Made by a program: the position numbers and the translations under genes | Assembly: GCF_014637405.1 (NCBI RefSeq) | Contig: NZ_BMEY01000013.1 | Coordinates: 36,280 to 100,279 of the forward strand | Source: Ornithinibacillus halotolerans | Lineage (GTDB): Bacteria > Bacillota > Bacilli > Bacillales > Amphibacillaceae | Direction: 5' to 3' | DNA length: 64,000 nucleotides | Notes under the pieces: model-generated | Told to the model about the DNA's origin: nothing | Database searches by the model: none | Seen by the model: only the letters and a program-made list of their open reading frames with translations | Shown: one piece after another, positions 25,689-33,563 of the stretch | Position numbering within the stretch: the first letter of the stretch is position 1 | How the letters are laid out: every line of letters begins with the position of its first letter

Positions 25689-26052
25689 CTACACCTGTTT
25701 ACTAATATTCACTTGGTGTGGATACGGTATTTCAATATTATTTTTATCGAGTGCTTCCTTCATTGCTTTTCTTAATTTACGTTCAACTCCCCATTGCTCT
25801 CCGTTTTTTGTCTTCCCAATAGCTCGTAAAAAGTAAGAAATAGGCAAAGAGATTTTTCGAAATAGATTCTAATGTTTTCGCCCTACCAGAATTCATTTCA
25901 TTTTGTTTTCGAATAAACACTCTTTCAATTGCCTTATTACCAATTGATTTAATGATAAAATAGGCAATTATTATGGCTAGGAGTTTTAGCGCAATAATGC
26001 CAATATCCAACAACAACTCTGACCAATTGATATGTTCTATCCATTCTAACAT
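25689..26052 (-). pseudogene. Internally deleted MscS-family mechanosensitive channel
   Basis: The N-terminus (26052 to about 25860) encodes WSELLLDIGIIALKLLAI and a first helix typical of MscS, to about SGRAKTLES. From there the second frame encodes the C-terminal end of an MscS protein: LPISYFLRAIGKTKNGEQW, then VERKLRKAMKEALDKNN and IEIPYPH, to a TAG at 25689. The pore helix and most of the beta domain (roughly 160-180 residues) are missing, and the join is out of frame, so the frame from the ATG stops early at 25783. Start and ribosome binding site are intact, as is the terminator. A non-functional remnant of a small-conductance channel such as YkuT. Confidence 0.85.
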
Positions 26053-26145
26053 CCAAACACCTCTTCTATAAAATCTAGTAATCTGGCTATAAGTAGACTA
26101 CTATATTAAGATTATTACCCGAAATCTATGAATATATAACACCAT

Positions 26146-26193
26146 AAAAATGAGTAGAGCCAAGCACTTATTATTCAAGTGCTTGGCTCTACT
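26146..26193 (-). terminator. Strong 17-bp stem terminator
   Basis: AGTAGAGCCAAGCACTT and its exact complement with a 7-nt loop, immediately behind the stop of the 177-residue gene, followed by TCATTTTTA on the minus strand. Confidence 0.8.
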
Positions 26194-26727
26194 TTAATTT
26201 AAATTATCTTTCTCGTAATCTTTTTTCCAAAAATAGCCTATCGCATCAATTAATTCATCTAGAGAGCAATCAAGTATTTTTATTGGAATATTAACTTGAG
26301 TTGCCAAAAGGCCTTTATTCATCTGATTAAGAAATCTCTTAAAAGGGGTTGAACGATTAATAATTAATTCAGGATCGATTGTGTAGATCCCTAAATATGT
26401 TTGACCACCAAAATTCACAAAATCAACATCTGCAATTTCACTCCACTTAACAAGCCCAGCCCCTATATATGTAGATTGATCGATAATACCCTCGTTATTC
26501 AAAATAATTGCCGGTTTTCGTTTCAACATACTCTTAATCCAATAGATCATACAAAGACCAAAAAAGATAAAACCTATTCCCCCAATTATAATTAATTTCC
26601 AACGATCATTACTACTGTCACCAAGACCGACTACTAGTAATAGTCCACTTACTAAGACGAAAAGAATACAGAGGATTCCATAAAGGACCAACTTTCCCTT
26701 CTTAGCATAAATAACTATTTCATTCAT
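26194..26727 (-). CDS. STM3941-family membrane protein
   Basis: 177 residues with two helices (about 13-33 and 44-66) and a cytoplasmic PH-like domain with the pattern PAIILNNEGIIDQS, then LVKWSEIADVDF and TYLGIYTIDPE, as in STM3941 and related two-helix proteins of unknown function. The start follows GAGGAGAATGC. It forms a single-gene unit with a strong terminator. Confidence 0.7.
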   Translation of the reverse strand: MNEIVIYAKKGKLVLYGILCILFVLVSGLLLVVGLGDSSNDRWKLIIIGGIGFIFFGLCMIYWIKSMLKRKPAIILNNEGIIDQSTYIGAGLVKWSEIADVDFVNFGGQTYLGIYTIDPELIINRSTPFKRFLNQMNKGLLATQVNIPIKILDCSLDELIDAIGYFWKKDYEKDNLN

Positions 26728-26829
26728 TCAGCATTCTCCTCTCTTTTGCTAGTATAACTTTCATACTAGATGCATCAAGGGAGAAAAGTCCGATTATATA
26801 TAAGGACTTTAGTAGGAATAACAATTAGA

Positions 26830-27282
26830 TTACTTGTTTGCCAGAAATTCTTCGATAATCTGTTTATGACTACCTACCATTCTCTCTGGTAACTCATCAG
26901 GACTAATAAAAGCACATTTTATCGATTCAATTTGGTCGATATCCATTTTTCCTTCGAATTCATTTGTATGATAAGCAACAGTAACAACATAAAATTGATC
27001 CCCATTTTCAGCTACAATAAAATGCTCCTTTCCAGAGTAAACATTTATGAGCTGTAGATGCCCAATTGTTAAACCAGTTTCTTCATATACTTCTCTTCTA
27101 GCAACTTCCTCTGTTGATTCTCCAAGCTCCATTAACCCACCTGGTAATCCCCAAACTCCATTTGGGAAGCGTCTTTGTTGCATTAGTATTCTTCCTTTAT
27201 CATCTAATATAACTGCAACCGCGCCGACAAAAATAAGTGGTCTAGTCCCTACCAATTTTCTAAGTTCTTCTACGTATCCCAA
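26830..27282 (-). CDS. NUDIX hydrolase
   Basis: 150 residues from the TTG at 27282, eight bases behind GGAGGGGGAAG. The upstream open frame to 27348 contains that ribosome binding site and is not coding. The complete Nudix box GGLMELGESTEEVARREVYE then ETGL is present (G-x5-E-x7-RE-x2-EE-x-G), preceded by the usual PNGVWGLPGG. It hydrolyses a nucleoside-diphosphate-linked compound; the substrate is not predictable. Stands alone. Confidence 0.85.
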   Translation of the reverse strand: MGYVEELRKLVGTRPLIFVGAVAVILDDKGRILMQQRRFPNGVWGLPGGLMELGESTEEVARREVYEETGLTIGHLQLINVYSGKEHFIVAENGDQFYVVTVAYHTNEFEGKMDIDQIESIKCAFISPDELPERMVGSHKQIIEEFLANK

Positions 27283-27333
27283 AGTAACTTCCCCCTCCCC
27301 ATTAATTCCTATAATTATTATAAATGAATATAC

Positions 27334-27361
27334 GAAAAAAAGCGCCAAACCACTTGCGCTC
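27334..27361 (-). terminator. Rho-independent terminator of the PepSY-like gene
   Basis: Minus-strand AGCGC / GCGCT hairpin followed by TTTTTTT. Confidence 0.75.
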
Positions 27362-27375
27362 TAAATCGTTATTAT

Positions 27376-27573
27376 TTAATCTATTGTATTTTTATTAATG
27401 ACGTTTCCAGTAAGTGCATCTAATTCAATACGAGTTTTTCCATGATAAGTTAATAGTTCTAGGTCATATATATCCTTATTTAGTCCCATTTCAACTACTA
27501 TTCCATCAATAACACTCTCAGCAATTTCAATCGCTTGTAATTCAGATATTATATTTTTACAATTTGATTCCAT
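27376..27573 (-). CDS. Small PepSY-like domain protein
   Basis: 65 residues without a signal peptide. A helix AIEIAESVIDGIVVEMG, then strand segments YDLELLTYHGKTRIELDALT and GNVI, match the PepSY half-domain fold seen in YpeB and M4 peptidase propeptides, which is known to inhibit proteases or bind ligands. Start at 27573 behind GGGGGATACAAC. Stands alone. The family call is by pattern and moderate. Confidence 0.65.
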   Translation of the reverse strand: MESNCKNIISELQAIEIAESVIDGIVVEMGLNKDIYDLELLTYHGKTRIELDALTGNVINKNTID

Positions 27574-27686
27574 GTTGTATCCCCCACGTCAATTTCAACT
27601 ACATTACTTTAATAGTTGTATTGATTATACTCACACTATAACGCTTGAATCTGATAAGAAAATAAAAACAAGATTAGAATTTGATT

Positions 27687-27721
27687 AGAAAAAATCCCTC
27701 ACTATACTATGCGAGGGATTC
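27687..27721 (-). terminator. Rho-independent terminator of the 46-residue gene
   Basis: Minus-strand AATCCCTC / GAGGGATT hairpin followed by TTTT. Confidence 0.75.
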
Positions 27722-27732
27722 GAATAACGTAT

Positions 27733-27873
27733 TTACTTTTTGCCATCATTTAATTCCATTGCTTCTTCGGGACTGGACATGATTGTAGAATTTTTATATT
27801 TTAAGCCAACATCTCTGTCTGATTCTACTCGTCTACTTTTCTTTAACTTTTTCTCCTGACGATCTCTTCCCAT
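27733..27873 (-). CDS. 46-residue hydrophilic protein, unknown function
   Basis: ATG at 27873 behind a near-perfect TTAGGAGGTGG. Product starts MGRDRQEKKLKKSRRVESD and ends EEAMELNDGKK, basic first and acidic last. It has its own terminator. Resembles the other tiny charged proteins of this window; no family recognised. Confidence 0.6.
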   Translation of the reverse strand: MGRDRQEKKLKKSRRVESDRDVGLKYKNSTIMSSPEEAMELNDGKK

Positions 27874-27944
27874 AAAAATACCACCTCCTAATAGTAAGAT
27901 GGATTAATATTTGGGGATTATACTTGAGAAGATGCACGAAGCAA

Positions 27945-27976
27945 TGAAAGAAGCTGACTTAACTTTAGTCAGCTCA
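27945..27976 (-). terminator. Terminator of the MerR gene
   Basis: AGCTGACT / AGTCAGCT hairpin on the minus strand followed by a TTCTTTC tail; weak T run. Confidence 0.55.
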
Positions 27977-27981
27977 TCAAA

Positions 27982-28740
27982 TTACATATTTATATAGTTA
28001 TTAATCGCATCGCGTAAAAACTTTGTTCCACCTTTTACTGCTTTATCATAATACGCGGTAAATCTTTCATCAGCTACATACATTTCAGCAAGTCCTGCAT
28101 GTGCCTCTTTAGTATAACTTGGCCAAGAGTACATTAACCATTCTTTATGTTTTTCAGCAAGTTTAAGAGCTTCCGGTGAATTTGGATCACCAGTTAAATA
28201 TGCTTCTTTCAACAGTTCAAAAATCTCCTCGCCGAGCTTTGTCATGTTATCATAATCTTCTTGAGACATTCCTCTTAACTTCGCGTTACTTGCTTCTACC
28301 GTATCATCACCGTATTTTTCACGGTTCTCTTTTCCATATTTCTTTTCGTTTTCATTGATTAATTTTTCTTTAAATCCTTCAAATTTGTCTTTGTCTTGCA
28401 TTGGGTTTCCTCCTTCAATACTGGCAATTGTCTTTTCTACCGTTGCCATGATTTTATCAAGACGGGCACGTTTATCCTTTAATTCTTCATAATGATTTTT
28501 TAGTGCAAGTTTTCGATCAAAATCAGGTTGATGGATTATTTCTTTTATATCCTCTAAACTAACTTCTAGTTCTCGATAGAACAAAATTTGTTGTAGTAAG
28601 TCCACTTCTTTTTGTCCATATATACGATACCCAGAGGAATTTACTCTTGCTGGCTTTAATAATCCAATTTTGTCATAATATCGGAGTGTACGGCCGCTAA
28701 CTCCTGATATTTTTGCTAGTTTGTTCACTGTGTATTCCAA
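27982..28740 (-). CDS. MerR-family regulator with TipAS-like ligand domain (Mta-like)
   Basis: 252 residues from a TTG at 28740 behind GGAGGG. N-terminal winged helix VNKLAKISGVSGRTLRYYDK, coiled-coil dimerisation helix (about 75-115), and TipAS domain with KLRGMSQEDYDNM and YVADERFTAYYDKAVKGGT. Same architecture as the IS-borne regulator at 19924. Mta of Bacillus activates multidrug exporter genes and itself; no exporter lies beside this gene, so distant targets or autoregulation are likely. Promoter has the 19-base MerR spacer. Confidence 0.87.
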   Translation of the reverse strand: MEYTVNKLAKISGVSGRTLRYYDKIGLLKPARVNSSGYRIYGQKEVDLLQQILFYRELEVSLEDIKEIIHQPDFDRKLALKNHYEELKDKRARLDKIMATVEKTIASIEGGNPMQDKDKFEGFKEKLINENEKKYGKENREKYGDDTVEASNAKLRGMSQEDYDNMTKLGEEIFELLKEAYLTGDPNSPEALKLAEKHKEWLMYSWPSYTKEAHAGLAEMYVADERFTAYYDKAVKGGTKFLRDAINNYINM

Positions 28741-28764
28741 CGTCTTTCCCTCCTGACATATTTC

Positions 28765-28795
28765 ATGATAAGGGTTTACGTAACGTCAAGGTCAA
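28765..28795 (-). promoter_or_regulatory. MerR-type promoter (19-bp spacer)
   Basis: Minus strand TTGACC (28795-28790), 19-base spacer with the imperfect dyad TTGACGTTACGTAAA, TATCAT (28770-28765). Confidence 0.7.
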
Positions 28796-28865
28796 TACTT
28801 TTTATAAAAATCTTTTTTTATTACAGAATCCTTATATTTTCTATAATTAGGATAGCTAACTAATA

Positions 28866-28914
28866 ATAAAAAAGACAATATTAAAGAGGCTTATGTACCC
28901 TTCATATTGTCTTC
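28866..28914 (-). terminator. Rho-independent terminator of the two-gene unit 28963-30877
   Basis: Minus-strand AAGACAATAT / ATATTGTCTT, long loop, then TTTTATT. Confidence 0.7.
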
Positions 28915-28962
28915 CATATTATTGCTAACCATTCAATCTAAAAAAGATTCATAAACGTAAAT

Positions 28963-30036
28963 TTAGTCGTTACCACCTTTATAAAACTTCTCCAACTTAA
29001 TTAAGTGTTTTTCAAGATCCGTATCTGATTGGATTTCCTTTATATCTTTCCACTTTAAAGAAATAAAATGGGAAGCATATTCTCTATATTCACTTCCAGG
29101 TTTACTATCCTTCCCCTTTTCTTCTAATAATGTTTCATCATAATACTTCACTGCAAGACGAGCTACTTGGATGTTTTGTTCCTTAAAATAGGTAATAAGT
29201 TCATAAATTTTTTCCAATTCAAGTTTAGGATTGTCAAAGTCCTCAAATACAAATAAATTTATCATATAGTTATAATCATTTGGGTATTTATCTTTTCCTT
29301 CATCAAATCCTATTAATTGTTCATTCTCTTTCAAGATAATATCTTTCTTGCCAGCCTTAATAGCAACTTTTAAATCAAACTCCCATATCTCTTCATATAA
29401 ATTCTCAACAACTGGAGATACTGATTGAATTGCTTCTTCTTGCCATAAAAAGTCAATATACGAATCATGAATTGTTCCGTCCCTATATTGGTATACGCCA
29501 AAGACTATTTCCGGATTGGACTTAGGATATGCTTCAACTAAGTAATGCTCGTAATTTGAATTATATGATGCATCACCCAACACAAAGGATTCACGATATG
29601 TTTCTTCTAAATATTCTTCATACATCTTTTTTTCTTCCTGTAATTGTTCCTCTGATCCTCCCTCTTGTGCTGCTGATTGTTGTAAAGCAACAAAAACTAT
29701 AAAATTATTGAAATTAGATGAAACGAAAACCATTGGAAAAATGATTATAATAGCAGCGCCAACTATTATGCTAGCTTTCTTTCCTTTATAGACAGTTAAG
29801 TCCTTCTTCCCTTTATGGACACGATAAGCAACAAAAGAAGCATCTAGGATACTTAAAAGCCAAATTATTCGATACAGGGTTACACTCCATAATTCTGTTG
29901 GGGCTAAATAAAGGATTCCAAGTTCGATAGCAATAAAGAATATCCCTTTTACCCATTGCCGATTAAACAATTGACCTATCCCTGGAAATATTAATGAAAA
30001 TAAACCAGCCAAGATACTACGTTTCAAACTAATCAC
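28963..30036 (-). CDS. TM2-like membrane protein with large extracytoplasmic domain, unknown function
   Basis: 357 residues. Residues 8-36 (LAGLFSLIFPGIGQLFNRQW) are the Pro-Gly-rich hairpin of TM2/DUF5683-like proteins; further helices lie at about 39-50, 54-70 and 88-108. From about 120 there is a Glu-rich coiled coil (EEQLQEEKKMYEEYLEETY) and a soluble domain to the C-terminus. It overlaps the upstream gene by 8 bases, so the two are translationally coupled. Function unknown. Confidence 0.65.
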   Translation of the reverse strand: MISLKRSILAGLFSLIFPGIGQLFNRQWVKGIFFIAIELGILYLAPTELWSVTLYRIIWLLSILDASFVAYRVHKGKKDLTVYKGKKASIIVGAAIIIIFPMVFVSSNFNNFIVFVALQQSAAQEGGSEEQLQEEKKMYEEYLEETYRESFVLGDASYNSNYEHYLVEAYPKSNPEIVFGVYQYRDGTIHDSYIDFLWQEEAIQSVSPVVENLYEEIWEFDLKVAIKAGKKDIILKENEQLIGFDEGKDKYPNDYNYMINLFVFEDFDNPKLELEKIYELITYFKEQNIQVARLAVKYYDETLLEEKGKDSKPGSEYREYASHFISLKWKDIKEIQSDTDLEKHLIKLEKFYKGGND

Positions 30037-30877
30037 CTCTTTCAGTCATTACTAACTTTGGAAAACGTAAATCTTTTAAAGCTTCGTTTGTTACTTCTTC
30101 AATACTTTTTAGTAATGTATCTCTTGCAAGTGTCATGTGTCTATCTTTAGATACTTCTGGAGCTATTTCCGGATGAAAAGTTAAGTTCTTTATACTGTTG
30201 AATAGACTATCCTTACTTTTAATAAACTCTTTTAAGTACAGATTTATTTCAGAACTCACTAGTTTTTTTACGTTTCTATTCTTATTGGTTAATTTTTTAA
30301 TGTATTCTAACAGTGGTATTGCATCATATTGCAAAGTAAACTGGGTATATTGCAAATATTCAATTTCCCATAAGCAATCTAATGTAAATTCTAGGTATTC
30401 ATCTGTACAAAACTTTACTTCGCCTTTTTGAATTTTCTCTTCTTTTTGATGAAAGCTATTATATATTTCTACGATTCGATCTTGTAGATTTAGATTGCTT
30501 TGAATACTTCCAAGACATTTACTGACTACCTGTTTATCTTCTTCATCTACTACTAGTAAAATATTGTCTAAGAATCTCTCAATAATCCTAAAAGATTCCA
30601 TATTAATTCTGGCTCTAAATCCACCATTTGTGGATAAATTTGCACGTATTTGTGAACTTCTTGCTAAATAGTGAAATGCTTGTTTATATTCATCCTTATC
30701 CATTACTTCGTTTGGTGATATAACCGCATGACCAACCATTTTACCTAATCTATAATAATTCACCCAATAAAATTCATGGTTATTTATTAAACAGCCACCG
30801 GCATTAATACTATAGCTCTCAAATAATCTTTTATATTTTTTTGCAATATTATGTAGCTCAACTGAATGAATATCCAT
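30029..30877 (-). CDS. Soluble protein of unknown function, 282 residues
   Basis: The ATG at 30877 follows TTAGGAGTGATCTAC; the open frame upstream to 30958 has no ribosome binding site. Mostly helical, beginning MDIHSVELHNIAKKYKRLF, with no signal peptide or membrane segment. A central stretch has RIVEIYNSFHQKEEKI. Coupled by an 8-base overlap to the TM2-like membrane protein gene, so the two probably work together. No family recognised. Confidence 0.65.
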   Translation of the reverse strand: MDIHSVELHNIAKKYKRLFESYSINAGGCLINNHEFYWVNYYRLGKMVGHAVISPNEVMDKDEYKQAFHYLARSSQIRANLSTNGGFRARINMESFRIIERFLDNILLVVDEEDKQVVSKCLGSIQSNLNLQDRIVEIYNSFHQKEEKIQKGEVKFCTDEYLEFTLDCLWEIEYLQYTQFTLQYDAIPLLEYIKKLTNKNRNVKKLVSSEINLYLKEFIKSKDSLFNSIKNLTFHPEIAPEVSKDRHMTLARDTLLKSIEEVTNEALKDLRFPKLVMTERGD

Positions 30878-31316
30878 GTAGATCACTCCTAAGAAAGTAG
30901 CTAACTGATTACAGCCTTTAGTATATATACATGAATTAATTTGTTTTGGTTTCATCATGTATTTTCAATCACGTTTTAATAACAGGGCTTAATGCCTAAA
31001 ATGTTGTAAACCACAAAATAACAAGCTGAAAACATATGACATCTTTCCTATATATAACGAATAAAATCTCGCTTAAATTGTTCAAAACTAAAAAATCAGG
31101 ACTTAATAACCTTTTTTCAAGAATACAAAAAAATGCATCCAATGAATGAAAAATCGATACACTTTGCGCTAATTTATAAGTATTGTTTTACAGAAGAAGA
31201 CTAGATAAAAAGAGATTTGTAAAATAAATTAACAGAAAAACAAGTAGGCTAACCCCCCATTGCTACTACATTTATGAGGGAACAGAAATAGTAAAGACGA
31301 ATTATTAAGGAAGGTT
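30878..31316. other. Intergenic stretch without a convincing gene
   Basis: About 440 bases, very AT-rich. The first part must contain the promoter of the minus-strand pair. A short plus-strand frame around 31110-31205 ends IHFALIYKYCFTEED and then stops; it has no start region and may be a decayed gene end. Nothing else is seen. Confidence 0.5.
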
Positions 31317-31350
31317 ACAAAAAATAAAGCGCTAGACCAAATCTAGCGCA
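31317..31350 (-). terminator. Rho-independent terminator of the metallophosphoesterase operon
   Basis: Minus-strand GCGCTAGA / TCTAGCGC followed by TTTATTTTTT. Confidence 0.85.
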
Positions 31351-31360
31351 AATTTTACTT

Positions 31361-32092
31361 TTATAAGTGTAGATGCTGATTACCATGAAAATTTTTTAAC
31401 ACAAATTCATATGCTGGAAACTTTAATCGTTCAATTTCTCGAAGAAATCCTGTGTTATCATAGGGAACTTCTTTAAATTGGACGTTTATCTGACCTTCTC
31501 GACCAATTTCAATGATTCCATATGGCGCAAGTGGTGAATGCCCACATCCAAGTGAACCTGGATTTACATAGAGTCTGTTAGCAGTTTTAAAATGATGAAT
31601 CGTATGATGGTGACCAAAACAAACGATATCTATATCGGTATTTTCATAGATTTTCTCTAATTTCTGCTCTGTTGGTTCTGTGTCTAATGGAAGAAATCGA
31701 TTATTCTCAAATAAGTGGTAATGAACAAACAGTAACTTTTTTCCTGCTATTTCTCTTTCTAATCGTTTTGGTATCATAGCCAGTGATTCAATATATTTTG
31801 GGTCTAAATTATTCGCTATCCACTCATGGTGCTGTTGTACAATATCATCGCTATCATTAATTACACCATTAACTATTTTTAAAATCGATTCCTCATGATT
31901 TCCTAATACAAAGGAAATATTCTCTTGAGAAAAAAGTAATTCCATCACTTTATTAGTCTCATGTCCAATCGCTACCATATCACCTAAACAATAAATGTGT
32001 GAAATATTCTCTCGTTCTATATCATCTAATACCGCCTTTAATGCTTCACTATTACCATGAATATCAGTTATAATTGCAACTCTTTCCCCCAT
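31361..32092 (-). CDS. Calcineurin-like metallophosphoesterase
   Basis: 243 residues. All metal-binding motifs are present in order: TDIHGN (D-x-H), LGDMV (GD-xx), VLGNHEE (GNHE), HYH and FGHHHTIHH (GHxH). It belongs to the YfcE/MJ0936-type group within COG0639-like phosphoesterases, acting on small phosphodiesters or phosphoproteins in the cytoplasm. The start follows AGGAGGGAGAGT and lies 10 bases behind the ribbon-helix-helix gene, so the two form an operon. Substrate unknown. Confidence 0.85.
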   Translation of the reverse strand: MGERVAIITDIHGNSEALKAVLDDIERENISHIYCLGDMVAIGHETNKVMELLFSQENISFVLGNHEESILKIVNGVINDSDDIVQQHHEWIANNLDPKYIESLAMIPKRLEREIAGKKLLFVHYHLFENNRFLPLDTEPTEQKLEKIYENTDIDIVCFGHHHTIHHFKTANRLYVNPGSLGCGHSPLAPYGIIEIGREGQINVQFKEVPYDNTGFLREIERLKFPAYEFVLKNFHGNQHLHL

Positions 32093-32102
32093 ACTCTCCC
32101 TC

Positions 32103-32486
32103 CTATTTCAATTCATCAAGCGCTTTTCTTACATCCGTTGAAGCTCGTAATACTCCTAGCACTTTAAGTGAATGAATAGATTTTCTCACTAACTCTGGAT
32201 CTACATCATCTGCAATAACTAACATACCAATTACTTTTATGTCTAGCGCTTTCTTAGATGCAACAACCTCATCTAAATCTTTTTTTGAATAATAGGAAAC
32301 ACCAAGTAAAAGCTTTTTATCTGAAATAATTCTGTCCACAGTATCAGCATGTTCGGACAATTCGCTTCGAATGGAACTTTTAATAAAGTCTGTCCTATTC
32401 GAATAGAATCCTTGTTCCACTAGCAAATCGATTTTACCTAAATCAACTACATTCACATTAATTGTAATTTTTTCCGTTTCAGCCAT
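32103..32486 (-). CDS. Ribbon-helix-helix (CopG-type) protein
   Basis: 127 residues from the ATG at 32486, behind GGGAGGTAACATA. The N-terminal ITINVNVVDLGKIDLL strand, followed by GFYSNRTDFIKSSIRSEL, is a ribbon-helix-helix DNA-binding fold as in CopG/ParD. The C-terminal 75 residues include KVIGMLVIADDVDPELV and resemble a small sensor or oligomerisation domain. It is the first gene of an operon with the metallophosphoesterase and may autoregulate it. No toxin-like partner is evident. Confidence 0.72.
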   Translation of the reverse strand: MAETEKITINVNVVDLGKIDLLVEQGFYSNRTDFIKSSIRSELSEHADTVDRIISDKKLLLGVSYYSKKDLDEVVASKKALDIKVIGMLVIADDVDPELVRKSIHSLKVLGVLRASTDVRKALDELK

Positions 32487-32565
32487 TATGTTACCTCCCA
32501 TATTTTTCTAATATTATAACTCAATTATATTCTCATTACCATCCATGCGGAAGGTGTTTTTTCGA

Positions 32566-32608
32566 AAAAAGGAAAACAGCAAGAAAAAAAACGTTTTCTC
32601 GCTGTTTG
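32566..32608 (-). terminator. Rho-independent terminator of the DinB gene
   Basis: Minus-strand AAACAGCGAGAAA / TTTCTTGCTGTTT, then a T run. Confidence 0.8.
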
Positions 32609-32621
32609 GTATATTTATATA

Positions 32622-33095
32622 TTATGCTTGGTCTTCCTTCGTTGGTCCCATCACACCAGGAACTATAAGGCCAGCCTGTCTTAACAGAACAGTCATTTGC
32701 CCTCTATGATGTGTTTGATGGTCAATCATCATTCGGAGTAAGGCTCCTCTTGGAATATTACCAGCAAAACTTTCTAGCACTTCTACCATTTGCTCATCTG
32801 TTAATTTTTCAACTTTAGATTTTATTTGTTCAGATGCTTTCTTATATGTAGATACAATCTCTTGTGCACTGGTAGGTACATCACTTGGATTACCAGTTGC
32901 TTCAATTTGAAGACCAGCTTGACCACCAAAGAAAGCTGGTGAAGTTGCTAAATGCCAGCCAAGCCAACCAAGTGTACTATGTCCTTCCACAATTGCCTGT
33001 TCTAACTTATTATCAGTCATTGCTTCGAGCACTTGTATTGTTCCTTCAGTTGCATGATTCCAATCTTGTATAAAATCCTCTTTTAATCTGTACAT
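32622..33095 (-). CDS. DinB/YfiT-like metal-binding four-helix protein
   Basis: 157 residues from the ATG at 33095 behind AAAGGAGAAAAATATTCT; the upstream frame to 33158 is non-coding. The metal-binding His triad is visible: GWLGWHLA (first His) and MIDHQTHHRGQMTVLL (second and third). DinB-fold proteins include thiol-dependent transferases and many of unknown role. Cytoplasmic, single gene. Substrate unknown. Confidence 0.82.
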   Translation of the reverse strand: MYRLKEDFIQDWNHATEGTIQVLEAMTDNKLEQAIVEGHSTLGWLGWHLATSPAFFGGQAGLQIEATGNPSDVPTSAQEIVSTYKKASEQIKSKVEKLTDEQMVEVLESFAGNIPRGALLRMMIDHQTHHRGQMTVLLRQAGLIVPGVMGPTKEDQA

Positions 33096-33207
33096 AGAAT
33101 ATTTTTCTCCTTTCACTTCTTTAAATGATATTTTAACCAATTTAACCATTATTTGCACAGGACATGCATATATATTACATAATCAAAACTGTGGAAGGAG
33201 AAATTAT

Positions 33208-33516
33208 ATGAAAGAAAAACTAGCAATACTAGGTGCTTTATTAATTATCATCTTAATGACGATGTTAGACTCGCCTCCTACTGACACATCCATCTATTAT
33301 AATATTCCGAGTGATGAAACAATTGATGCTGATGCACAACCTACAACAAGATCCGTCTCCTATACTTATAATTATTTACTTGAAGAAATGAATGAAATAA
33401 ATGGAAAGATCGTAGAAACTTATCGAGAATATGAAACACATTTAGATTCGGAAGGAAATGAGATTATCCGGATCCCTACTTCTAATTATCAATATATAAC
33501 GTATCAAAAGGAGTAA
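33208..33516 (+). CDS. Small membrane-anchored or secreted protein, unknown function
   Basis: 102 residues. An N-terminal hydrophobic segment (about 5-20, LAILGALLIIILMTML) acts as signal anchor; no lipobox. The rest is polar with Asp, Glu, Thr and Tyr, ending NYQYITYQKE. Start at 33208 behind GGAAGGAGAAATTAT. It has its own terminator. No family recognised. Confidence 0.6.
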   Translation: MKEKLAILGALLIIILMTMLDSPPTDTSIYYNIPSDETIDADAQPTTRSVSYTYNYLLEEMNEINGKIVETYREYETHLDSEGNEIIRIPTSNYQYITYQKE

Positions 33517-33550
33517 GAAAACGACATAGGAATATCCCATGTCGTTTTTT
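33517..33550. terminator. Bidirectional terminator
   Basis: AAAACGACAT / ATGTCGTTTT hairpin between convergent genes ending at 33516 and 33564. Confidence 0.85.
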
Positions 33551-33563
33551 ATAGATGCATATT

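Noticed and set aside
31110..31205. Short frame ending IHFALIYKYCFTEED as a gene
   Set aside because: No start codon with ribosome binding site in frame and too short; at most a decayed gene end.
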